Source of the DNA: Candidatus Bipolaricaulota bacterium
Lineage (GTDB): Bacteria > Bipolaricaulota > Bipolaricaulia > UBA7950 > UBA9294
Assembly: GCA_021159105.1 (NCBI GenBank)
Contig: JAGGSM010000273.1
Span: 1 to 19,237 of the forward strand
DNA length: 19,237 nucleotides
Direction: 5' to 3'
Part shown: positions 1 to 6,440 of the stretch, one piece after another
How positions within the stretch are numbered: position 1 is the stretch's first letter
Layout of the letters: each line of letters starts with the position of its first letter
Position numbers and translations under genes: made by a program
Notes under the pieces: generated by a model
The model's database searches: none
Seen by the model: the letters and a program-made list of their open reading frames with translations, nothing else
Told to the model about the DNA's origin: nothing

Positions 1-55
1 ACCCACTGAGCAAGAACAACAGGGCGATAAGGATGAACGGTAGAAGTTTCTTCAT
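1..55 (-). CDS. N-terminus of an exported protein or lipoprotein, cut by window edge
   Basis: Only the first 18 codons are inside the window. Reading down from the ATG at 55 they give MKKLLPFILIALLFLLSG, a lysine pair followed by an unbroken hydrophobic stretch, which is a signal peptide. The terminal Ser-Gly could be the start of a lipobox, but the Cys would lie outside. The start is supported by an AAGGAG ribosome binding site six to seven bases upstream; an ATG five bases further upstream runs into a stop after two codons. The gene lies downstream of, and in the same direction as, the PKD lipoprotein at 132-881 with about 75 bases between them. The mature protein is not visible, so no function can be given. 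Confidence 0.7.
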   Translation of the reverse strand, partial: MKKLLPFILIALLFLLSG

Positions 56-131
56 TTCATCACTCCTTCAAGTGGCACTAGTTTCAAACGAAGGTATGTT
101 TTAACGGTCTCTCGTCACTTAAACGCACTTG

Positions 132-881
132 TCAGTTCACAACCGTATAGCACCAAGAGGGGTACGCTCGCAGCTCGCCGGTCCATGGACCGATCGAAGT
201 CCTGAGGGTATACACCGCTCCTGGAGCCAGACGATCTGGAACCGTTTCGGGGCCGAAGGTGGCGCTGAGTGCGGCGTGCAGGGTCCCTTCAGCTGAAATC
301 AGATCGACCTGTATCTGTTGCAATGCCTGATCGCTCTGGTTGCGCACGACAACTGTGACATTGAACCGGCCGTCTTCGCGGGGCTCCGTCGTTAAGCTGA
401 CGATCTCCAGCCATCCCGGGCCGATGGTGATAGTCTTTTGCGCTGTGGCAACGGCGTTGCCGTAGTCAGGATCTTCGCGTACGGTGAGGGTGACCGTGTA
501 CGTTCCCTCTTCCCAGTACCGGTGGTGCGTATAATAGTCGCTCCAATCGAATCCTCTTGTCTGTCCATCGCCGAAGTCCCAGGCCACTTTGTAATACAAC
601 TTCTGAATCGGATCACCGTTCTCATCCGTGGAACTCGCAGCGCTGAAGGCATACATCAGCGGCGGGCGCAGATCAGGGTTTCTCCCTTGATCGACAAGCG
701 GATCATGGACTTGCGCTGTTATCACTGCATTCAAAGCACTTGCCGTTCCGCCTCCGGGAATCCCGCCACCGAGAAGCTGATCGAGGAGGTCGCATCCGGT
801 CAAGAGTGGGAGCATGCATACAGCCAACACCGCGAAGGCAAGGGATGCTTTAACAGCAACTCTCAAACGATACCTATGCAC
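132..881 (-). CDS. PKD-domain lipoprotein (249 aa)
   Basis: Predicted surface or periplasmic lipoprotein. The signal peptide ends in a lipobox, LLTGC, with the lipidated Cys at residue 30. A Gly-rich linker follows (about 37-46), then a PKD fold (about 55-155) with the signature WDFGDG at 101-106 and the closing strand GTYTVTLTV. The last 90 residues look like a second beta-sandwich (FNVTVVVRNQSDQAL), similar in style to CARDB/FxLYD-type adhesion modules. The start is a GTG at 881, chosen because AAGGAGGA sits six bases before it and no in-frame ATG is better placed. Residue +2 after the Cys is Asp, which in E. coli favours inner-membrane retention; whether that rule applies here is unknown. 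PKD domains usually mediate protein or glycan contact, and no catalytic motif is seen. Same strand as the PKD lipoprotein upstream. Confidence 0.85.
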   Translation of the reverse strand: MHRYRLRVAVKASLAFAVLAVCMLPLLTGCDLLDQLLGGGIPGGGTASALNAVITAQVHDPLVDQGRNPDLRPPLMYAFSAASSTDENGDPIQKLYYKVAWDFGDGQTRGFDWSDYYTHHRYWEEGTYTVTLTVREDPDYGNAVATAQKTITIGPGWLEIVSLTTEPREDGRFNVTVVVRNQSDQALQQIQVDLISAEGTLHAALSATFGPETVPDRLAPGAVYTLRTSIGPWTGELRAYPSWCYTVVN

Positions 882-910
882 AATGAATCCTCCTTGGCGA
901 TCATGCTAAT

Positions 911-948
911 GCCGGACTCTAGCACACTCGCACGTGCCAAAGTCCGGC
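911..948 (-). repeat. Intergenic hairpin between two PKD lipoprotein genes
   Basis: Perfect 8-bp arms GCCGGACT and AGTCCGGC enclose a symmetric 3x3 internal loop and a second 4-bp stem (GCAC/GTGC) with an 8-base loop. It starts about 20 bases after the stop of the upstream gene (970-1602) in the direction of transcription. No T-run follows, so it is not a standard intrinsic terminator. It may protect a 3' end or mark a processing site, or act as a weak terminator between the two lipoprotein genes. Confidence 0.5.
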
Positions 949-969
949 TGCTTAATGCTACATATGAAT

Positions 970-1602
970 CTACTGCAAATTCACACTCCAATCCTCACCG
1001 CGCCATCCGGCCACTGCGTCGTACCAGAACCCCGAGATCCTGTCTTCCGATGCGTTCAGCGTGCCACGCAGTGTCTGGCCGAACATCAAAGAGGTGATCT
1101 GTACCTCTCTTGACGAAGGGTCGAAAGTCGCACTGGTAATGACCTGAGTCTGATTGCCTCTACTCATCGTCCCCGTGATTCCCCCGCTTGCCGAATGATG
1201 CAGGTTCAGCTGAAGCGTCCACTGGTTGAACGCTAGATCGGTCATAGATCCTGACCAAGTCCCGTCCAGGCTGGGTATGATGGTAATCATCTTCTGCAAG
1301 CTCTTTGAGCTTCCATCACCGTCCGTAACAGTGAGTTTCACCTGATACGTCCCACCCTTCTCGTACTCATGCTTCGGGTTTTGTGATGGAGAGGAAGCAT
1401 TATCTCCGAAATCCCAACTCCATGAGACTATCCCGCCAGTATCGGTCGAAAGATCCGTGAACTGCACATCGGTCCGCGCCAGGGGATCCGACGGAGTCCA
1501 GGTGAAGTTGGCTGTGGGGGGCTGATTGAACAGAGCGCACCCCGCCAATGTACCGACCGTCACTACCAGTAAAGCAAGTATCGCCCAACTACGCCGTTGC
1601 AT
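970..1602 (-). CDS. PKD-domain lipoprotein with C-terminal beta domain (210 aa)
   Basis: Predicted lipoprotein: short signal peptide with lipobox LAGC (Cys 22, +2 Ala), followed at once by a PKD domain (about 29-109) with SWDFGDN at 62-68 and GTYQVKLTVTDGDG. The remaining 100 residues begin with GTWSGSM and alternate polar and hydrophobic residues, suggesting a small lipocalin-like beta barrel; this is a judgement from pattern only. The ATG at 1602 is preceded by AAAGGAGGA at proper spacing, and a promoter lies 30-60 bases upstream. The protein shares architecture (lipobox, PKD, beta module) with the downstream lipoprotein at 132-881, but their C-terminal halves differ, so they are related by domain use rather than recent duplication. 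Function unknown; binding or scaffolding at the cell envelope is likely. Confidence 0.85.
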   Translation of the reverse strand: MQRRSWAILALLVVTVGTLAGCALFNQPPTANFTWTPSDPLARTDVQFTDLSTDTGGIVSWSWDFGDNASSPSQNPKHEYEKGGTYQVKLTVTDGDGSSKSLQKMITIIPSLDGTWSGSMTDLAFNQWTLQLNLHHSASGGITGTMSRGNQTQVITSATFDPSSREVQITSLMFGQTLRGTLNASEDRISGFWYDAVAGWRGEDWSVNLQ

Positions 1603-1631
1603 TATGATTCCTCCTTTATGACTCTTGCAAC

Positions 1632-1660
1632 ACTATACCATACACACGCCGCGTTGTGAA
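1632..1660 (-). promoter_or_regulatory. Sigma-70-type promoter for the 970-1602 lipoprotein
   Basis: On the minus strand a -35 TTCACA (1655-1660) and -10 TATAGT (1632-1637) are separated by exactly 17 bases, and TGG before the -10 gives an extended -10 element. The start site would fall near 1625, just upstream of the AAAGGAGGA ribosome binding site. It lies after the stop of the YdcZ-like gene (1670), so the lipoproteins need not depend on the upstream operon. Confidence 0.6.
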
Positions 1661-1669
1661 GCGCTATTG

Positions 1670-2119
1670 CTAGTGCCCAACCACGGTCAGCGCCGCCCCT
1701 ACGATCACAAATGCAACGCCAAGCCCATTCCAGGCGTTGATCGGTCGCACCGCCGAGCCGAGCCAGCCGTACTGGGAGATGACAAGCCCAGCAATCACCT
1801 GCCCCGTGAGCATCGTCACCATCGCCGGGCCGGCTCCGATGCGCGGGATGAGCCAAGCGATGACGAATACGAGCACGGCTCCTATCGCGCCGGCCAAATA
1901 GAGATAGGCGGGAACGGTGGACAGTCTCTGCAGACTGGAACTGTCCCCAGCTAGACCAGTAAGTCCAATCACCACAGCAACTATCGCGCCAATGATCCAG
2001 AATAGGGCGTTTCCCACGCGCGGATTGGTGAGTAACGCACCCACCTGCCCGTTCATCGCCAGGTGGATCGCCAGCACGACACCGACCCCTCCAGAAAGCA
2101 AGTACAAAACTGCCTGCAT
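1670..2119 (-). CDS. YdcZ/DUF606-type small membrane protein (DMT superfamily)
   Basis: A 149-residue integral membrane protein with about five hydrophobic helices covering nearly its whole length, which fits the size and pattern of the YdcZ/DUF606 family, half-size relatives of drug/metabolite transporters. Family-like features are the Gly-rich first helix followed by a small polar segment with Asn (LAMNGQVG) and the later AGPAMVTMLTGQVIAGLVIS helix. Members typically act as homodimers or as pairs of adjacent genes; no partner is seen here, and substrates are not known for most. Two adjacent ATGs exist (2122 and 2119); the second is chosen because the GGGGG ribosome binding site is six bases from it but only three from the first. 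It follows the metallopeptidase gene by about 40 bases on the same strand, probably cotranscribed. Confidence 0.8.
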   Translation of the reverse strand: MQAVLYLLSGGVGVVLAIHLAMNGQVGALLTNPRVGNALFWIIGAIVAVVIGLTGLAGDSSSLQRLSTVPAYLYLAGAIGAVLVFVIAWLIPRIGAGPAMVTMLTGQVIAGLVISQYGWLGSAVRPINAWNGLGVAFVIVGAALTVVGH

Positions 2120-2161
2120 CATCTACCCCCTTGATTTCTCAGTCTGTCCCATGGCACTCCA

Positions 2162-2884
2162 TCAAGATCCCTCACCTTCCAACCACAATGGCACGAAGCG
2201 CCATGCATCATCAAGCAGGGTTCTCCGCAGGGTCTTTGCCTGTGGAAGATGCTCCTGCACCAACTGCCAGAACTCGGGTGAGTGGTTATGATGCACCGTG
2301 TGACAGAGCTCGTGAATCATGACGTAGTCTACAAGATCGCGAGGAAGGAGCAGAAGCTTGGCGTTGAGGGAGATCGCCCCTTGGAAGGAGCAGGTCCCCC
2401 AGCGGGTCTTCTGAAATCTCACGGATGCCTTACTCACAATAAACCCGTGTTCATCAGCCATGGATAGCAGCAGCCCAGGAAGGTCCATCCGCGCCTTTAC
2501 AAGCAAGAAGCTCCGAAGAGCCCTCCTGATCAAGGAATGATTCGTGGTGTTCCCCGACAGAGTCAAGAGTCTCTCCCCTGGTATGTCCATGTCGATCCAC
2601 GACGAGTGGTTCTTCTGCTCATAGGCTACCGTCCATTCCTCGTCTATTGCGCGTAGGAGGATCTTCCTGGGAGCCAAATCCTTGTCCAGGGCATTTCTCT
2701 TCTGCTGGATCTGTTTCGCCTTGCGCTCGATCCATTCCCTCTTCTCCTCGATGATTTTCGGCACCCGTCGCACGTCGAATCCTTGCGGCACGACAACAAC
2801 GAAGCCATCGTGAAGCGACATCTTGATGATGACGTGTTTTGCACGCACGCTCTCCCTGATGGTGTATTCCGGAAGCTCAGCCAC
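2162..2884 (-). CDS. YgjP-type zinc metallopeptidase (SprT-like, COG1451/DUF45)
   Basis: A 240-residue soluble protein of the YgjP/DUF45 family. The zinc site is visible as HELCH at 191-195, fitting HExxH, followed by HHNHSPEFW, where His 201 is the expected third ligand. Preceding it is the family signature RWGTCSFQGAISLNAKLLLLP (the RWGSC element plus hydrophobic strand, about 161-181). The N-terminal part (1-110) carries the typical beta-rich and Lys/Arg/Glu-rich helix region. Length matches the family (about 230-250). The start is a GTG at 2884, eight bases after GGGGG; an out-of-frame ATG just upstream encodes no family sequence. These proteins are often found near restriction loci or alone, and substrates are not established. 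It is the first gene of a likely two-gene unit with the YdcZ-like gene. Confidence 0.88.
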   Translation of the reverse strand: MAELPEYTIRESVRAKHVIIKMSLHDGFVVVVPQGFDVRRVPKIIEEKREWIERKAKQIQQKRNALDKDLAPRKILLRAIDEEWTVAYEQKNHSSWIDMDIPGERLLTLSGNTTNHSLIRRALRSFLLVKARMDLPGLLLSMADEHGFIVSKASVRFQKTRWGTCSFQGAISLNAKLLLLPRDLVDYVMIHELCHTVHHNHSPEFWQLVQEHLPQAKTLRRTLLDDAWRFVPLWLEGEGS

Positions 2885-2919
2885 TTGCTCATCCCCCTGC
2901 TGGAATTGGTCGAGTGATC

Positions 2920-2948
2920 AGTCTAGAGGAGAAATCGATCGTGGGCAA
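2920..2948 (-). promoter_or_regulatory. Possible promoter for the metallopeptidase unit
   Basis: Minus-strand TTGCCC (2943-2948) and TAGACT (2920-2925) are 17 bases apart, about 36 bases before the GTG start. The match is moderate and the spacing ideal. No other candidate of equal quality was seen between this gene and the divergent operon. Confidence 0.35.
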
Positions 2949-3081
2949 GTTACGCTTCGATGCGGGACCTCTTCGCATCAGTAGCTCTTTTCTTGGCCAA
3001 TGAACTACCGCGCCGCAAGCAGACGGTGTGGGGCTCTGTGATAAGCACGCTCAAGGTGCGGGTAAGCAGCTTTGCGGGGGA

Positions 3082-3110
3082 TTGACAATCACCTCGGAGC
3101 GCGCTATAGT
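3082..3110 (+). promoter_or_regulatory. Strong promoter of the alpha-glucan operon
   Basis: A perfect -35 TTGACA (3082-3087) and -10 TATAGT (3105-3110) are separated by 17 bases, so this should be a strong sigma-70-type promoter. The start site is predicted near 3117, inside the inverted repeat that follows. It serves the ROK gene and, with no other clear promoter before 14427, probably the whole seven-gene operon. Confidence 0.85.
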
Positions 3111-3141
3111 AACTTAGTTAATTCTTAGAAGAAACTAAGTT
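3111..3141 (+). promoter_or_regulatory. XylR/NagC-type ROK operator (inverted repeat)
   Basis: Perfect 9-bp arms AACTTAGTT (3111-3119) and AACTAAGTT (3133-3141) flank a 13-base centre. The inner core from TTAG to CTAA is 25 bp (3114-3138), bounded by TTAGTT and AACTAA, the same length and half-site layout that I recall for XylR-type ROK operators. It begins one base after the -10 element and covers the predicted start site, so a bound repressor would block initiation. The adjacent ROK gene is the obvious binder, implying autoregulation with release by a sugar. Confidence 0.75.
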
Positions 3142-3154
3142 GGAGCGAGGGGCG

Positions 3155-4312
3155 ATGCGAGGACCGAAGGGCGATCAGAGGCTGCTGCGCGACTACAACC
3201 GTGGGCTCGTCGTCAATCTGCTGCGGACGGATGGGCCGTTGTCGCGCGCCGATTTGGCACGCCGCACGGGCCTTGCTCCGTCCGCTCTCACGCAGCGCAT
3301 CCGTGATCTGATCGATGAAGGGCTGGTCACAGAAGCGGGCAAGAAGGAAGCGAGCACCGGTAGGCCACCCACGCTGGTGTCCTTCAACCCAGACTACGCC
3401 TCAGCGATCGGCGTGAAGATCGAGGGAACCCTCCTTCGTGCCGCGCGGGTGAATCTAGCCGGGGAGGTGCGCGCCCGCTACGAAGAGGAGTTCGCTCCCT
3501 CCCCAGAGCCTTCGAAGATCATCTCATTGGTCGAGAAGGCTGCGGAGCGTCTCAATGCCGAACGCATCCTAGGCGTGGGGATCAGCATCTCCGGGTTCGT
3601 GGACACTATCAACGGAATCGACATCTACTCCCCTATCCTTGGGTGGGAGAACGTGGACCTGGTAGAGCCACTTGAGGATCGTCTCGATCTCCCCGTCCAC
3701 TTGGAGAACGATGTGAACGCACTGACGCTCGCTGAGCGTTGGCACGGTGCTGGCGTCGACTACCGCAATTTCGTCTGCATGACCGTCGGCGAGGGTGTCG
3801 GAGCGGGGGTGGTCGTAGACGGAAGCCTGTACCGGGGCGCCTTCGGCGGTGCGGGCGAGGTCGGGCACATGATGATCGATCCCACCGGGCCAAAGTGCCG
3901 CTGTGGAGAGAACGGCTGCCTCGAGGTCTTTGCCTCGGATCAATACCTGCGGCGGGAAGCGACGAGACTCGCGTACGCAGACATAGATCGGATGGAACAG
4001 GCAGCTCGCGCTGGCGACGCACAGGCGATAGATGTGTTTGAGAAGATGGGCTATTACTTGGGTATCGGGGCCAAGAACCTGGTCAACCTCCTCAACCCAC
4101 AGGCGATCGTTCTCGGTGGAGAACGGATGGAGGCATCGGACCTGTTCTCACCCGCATTTGAGGCAGAAGTGCGAGGGCATTCTTTCGCCGAAGCGGCCAA
4201 GGACTTGGAGATCGTACCGGCATTGCTAGGTGAAGACGGATTCTTGATCGGCGCGGCAACGATCGTTGCCGCTGAATTCTTCCGATTGCCAACGGAAAGG
4301 ACTCTTGGATGA
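3155..4312 (+). CDS. ROK-family transcriptional repressor (XylR/NagC/Mlc type)
   Basis: A 385-residue repressor expected to sense a sugar and control the operon that it heads. Residues about 12-62 form a winged helix-turn-helix (LSRADLARRTGLAPSALTQRI, recognition helix then wing GLVTEAG). The ROK domain follows, with a Zn site: His 238, then CRCGENGC with Cys 248, 250 and 255 and Glu 257, matching CxCGxxGCxE. The sugar-site ENDVNA is kept (Asn 185, Asp 186). The phosphate loop that is DxGGT in ROK kinases reads VKIEGT here, so kinase activity is unlikely and a regulator role is favoured. ATG 3155 is preferred to the TTG at 3140, which overlaps the operator, and GAGGGG precedes it. The stop overlaps the next start by 4 bp (ATGA), giving translational coupling. 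The inducer is probably a maltodextrin or related sugar, inferred from context only. Confidence 0.93.
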   Translation: MRGPKGDQRLLRDYNRGLVVNLLRTDGPLSRADLARRTGLAPSALTQRIRDLIDEGLVTEAGKKEASTGRPPTLVSFNPDYASAIGVKIEGTLLRAARVNLAGEVRARYEEEFAPSPEPSKIISLVEKAAERLNAERILGVGISISGFVDTINGIDIYSPILGWENVDLVEPLEDRLDLPVHLENDVNALTLAERWHGAGVDYRNFVCMTVGEGVGAGVVVDGSLYRGAFGGAGEVGHMMIDPTGPKCRCGENGCLEVFASDQYLRREATRLAYADIDRMEQAARAGDAQAIDVFEKMGYYLGIGAKNLVNLLNPQAIVLGGERMEASDLFSPAFEAEVRGHSFAEAAKDLEIVPALLGEDGFLIGAATIVAAEFFRLPTERTLG

Positions 4313-6435
4313 ATATGCACATTAGAATAGACGATAACGGGCAGGCAGGGCTCTATTGCGACAATCGGATGTTGATCTCGCAGATCGGAGTTCGCCTCTC
4401 GCAACACGGGGCTTGGAGGACGGATCTAGACGGGATCACTGGTGGAGATTGGATCACTTCGCACGGAGAGGATGATGGTGGGCGGTATGAGTTGTGGCAG
4501 CGTTCGTTCAGCCTCATCGAGGATCCCCTTCTTTCCATTTCTCTGCGGCTGCGGGATACATCGCTACTCATAAGCGCGGAGATCCTGCGCGATATCGACA
4601 ATCTGAAGCGTGGGGATTCGTTTGAGGATGCGACGATGCTCGTACCGACCTTCACCTTCCCAGGTGACACGTCGTTCTTCCTCTCCACGTTTGGCCTTGG
4701 CGGGACGAACGACGATTTCCCCGGCGGATATTGGCCAACGGCGAAGATCGGACGCGGAGTGCAGGATCTCCCAAGGGAGGCGTTCTCCCCGCTCGTCCTG
4801 TTCTCCGAACATGAAGCACTCGCCATCTCGCCGGCGAACCTGTTCCTGACAAGCCCACTGGTGAGGACGGAGGGCGGAGTCGGACGGGGACTGCACGGGG
4901 CGGTCGATCATCTACCGGCAGGAACACGGTTGGAGACGCTGTTTGCCATTGGTAACGATGTCCCATCCGCACTGATGCATCTGGGGGACATCCTCATGGA
5001 GCGGAGCGGGAAGGTGCGCCCCATGCCGGAGCGAAGTCCCGTATTCTCAAGCCTTGGTTGGTGGAACGCATATGGAAGCTACTACACGGAGCCGATTCGC
5101 AAGCTGGATGGAAGCAGCCTACAACAGATCGTCGATGACCTGCGAAAGAGTGATATCCCCCTCGGCTACGTTGGCCTGGACCTGTGGTATCCATACGAGC
5201 AGATCGGGCAGGCGATCGAATACGTTCCAGATAAGAAGAAATACCCCCGTGGTATTGCCCCTATCGCAAAAGAGGCTCATCTATCAACCGTCCTTCACCT
5301 ATCTTCGCTCAGCGAGAAGAACACATACGGCACGGACGGATCCGATCCGTCCTTCTACCGCCAGGTGGCGCGCGAGGTCGTAGAGCAGAAGGGGACTGTG
5401 GCCTGGCACGATTGGCTGCGTACGCAGCAGTACCTCACGCGCAAGCTGCGCGAGGATCCACTAGCCGCGGAGGAATGGTTCTCCGGGATGGCAGAGGCGT
5501 TCTCCGCTGAGGATGTGGATATCCTCCTGTGCATGCAGACGATGGGGATGAACCTTGCCTCGACGCAGCAGCCAAACATCATCTCAGGACGCACTCATAC
5601 CGACTACTTGTTCATGCAGAAAGAGGCGCTTCAAACAGCTGCACAGCACGGGCACCCCGACTTTCTCAACGGGTTCATCGAACCGAGGAAGCTTCGCCAG
5701 CAGAACCTACTGATGGGGATGGTCTTGTACTCGCTTGGGATCCTCCCATTTCACGATCTGTTTCTCTCGCGGCCACATCCCGGCCTGGGAGGATCCAATC
5801 CACAGGAGGACGCGCTGCTGCGCGCGTTGTCATGCGGTCCAGTGGGGATAGGCGATGGGCCGGGGATGGTAGATCCTGAGCTGATCGATAGGCTCCTCCT
5901 CCCAGACGGCAGCCTGGCACAGCCGGATCACCCGCCGTTTCCGCTGATGGAGACGATCGGCTCGGATGTGCAGGCGTTCTTCACGGAGCACGATATGGGA
6001 GATTCCGAGTGGGGATACCTGATCCTGCTCAATACGTGTGATGAAGAGCGCTCATACGCCGTGGAGCTGCCGATCGAGGGTGAGTATCTGCTGTGGGATG
6101 GATTCTCGCGTGAGCTCGCAGGAGAGATACGCGGAAGCCTTCCTGGAGGGAGGATCGCCTACTACGTTCTCGTCCCCGCAAGGGACGGAATAGGGGTTCT
6201 GGGGCTGACGGACGCGTTTGTTCCCATGCCGCAAGGGCTCCTCTCACATGTGAAGTGGAACGACGGCTGGCACGTTGAACTGAGACGGGAGATCCCAGCA
6301 CTTGCCGTCGTCTCACAATACGAGGTTTGCGCGAGGACGGCAGGTGGTCGAGAGCTTTCTGTAGAACAACACGGCAACCTATGGACAATCGATACTACTA
6401 GCATAACTACTGAGATGCACATCTATCGGAGGTGA
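4309..6435 (+). CDS. GH36-like (clan GH-D) glycoside hydrolase, alpha-galactosidase/raffinose synthase-like
   Basis: A 708-residue enzyme without signal peptide, so cytoplasmic. Residues 1-235 form an N-terminal beta-sandwich-like region. A TIM-barrel region starts at SLGWWNAYGSYYTEPI (248-263), comparable to the GWxxWxxfy start of raffinose synthase-like GH36 proteins, then GYVGLDLW with Asp 291 and KKYPRGI, the usual 'kFPxGl' element. Candidate catalytic residues by order are Asp 368 in VAWHDWLRTQ (nucleophile position) and Asp 432 in SGRTHTDYLF (acid/base position). DILLCMQTM (404-412), where a K-x-D motif might be expected, has no acid after Asp 404. The C-terminal part (about 565-645) resembles the GH36 beta-sandwich (LLWDGFSREL, VLGLTDAFVPMP). 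It is coupled to the ROK gene by a 4-bp overlap and followed by GH57 after 5 bases. Substrate is not predictable; an alpha-glucoside or alpha-galactoside taken up by the adjacent transporter is likely. Family placement is moderate, since sequence similarity was judged by eye. Confidence 0.6.
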   Translation: MNMHIRIDDNGQAGLYCDNRMLISQIGVRLSQHGAWRTDLDGITGGDWITSHGEDDGGRYELWQRSFSLIEDPLLSISLRLRDTSLLISAEILRDIDNLKRGDSFEDATMLVPTFTFPGDTSFFLSTFGLGGTNDDFPGGYWPTAKIGRGVQDLPREAFSPLVLFSEHEALAISPANLFLTSPLVRTEGGVGRGLHGAVDHLPAGTRLETLFAIGNDVPSALMHLGDILMERSGKVRPMPERSPVFSSLGWWNAYGSYYTEPIRKLDGSSLQQIVDDLRKSDIPLGYVGLDLWYPYEQIGQAIEYVPDKKKYPRGIAPIAKEAHLSTVLHLSSLSEKNTYGTDGSDPSFYRQVAREVVEQKGTVAWHDWLRTQQYLTRKLREDPLAAEEWFSGMAEAFSAEDVDILLCMQTMGMNLASTQQPNIISGRTHTDYLFMQKEALQTAAQHGHPDFLNGFIEPRKLRQQNLLMGMVLYSLGILPFHDLFLSRPHPGLGGSNPQEDALLRALSCGPVGIGDGPGMVDPELIDRLLLPDGSLAQPDHPPFPLMETIGSDVQAFFTEHDMGDSEWGYLILLNTCDEERSYAVELPIEGEYLLWDGFSRELAGEIRGSLPGGRIAYYVLVPARDGIGVLGLTDAFVPMPQGLLSHVKWNDGWHVELRREIPALAVVSQYEVCARTAGGRELSVEQHGNLWTIDTTSITTEMHIYRR

Positions 6436-6440
6436 AGTTC

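Noticed and set aside
438..1097. 219-codon plus-strand ORF over the lipoprotein genes
   Set aside because: It is antisense to two well-supported lipoprotein genes, has no domain, and crosses the intergenic hairpin.
2960..3085. 41-codon ORF from ATG 2960 upstream of the ROK promoter
   Set aside because: No ribosome binding site, no recognisable sequence, and its stop lies within the -35 element of a strong promoter.
6432..6440. GTG 6432 as start of the GH57 gene
   Set aside because: It lies inside the ribosome binding site GGAGG; ATG 6441 has ideal spacing and gives a normal signal peptide.
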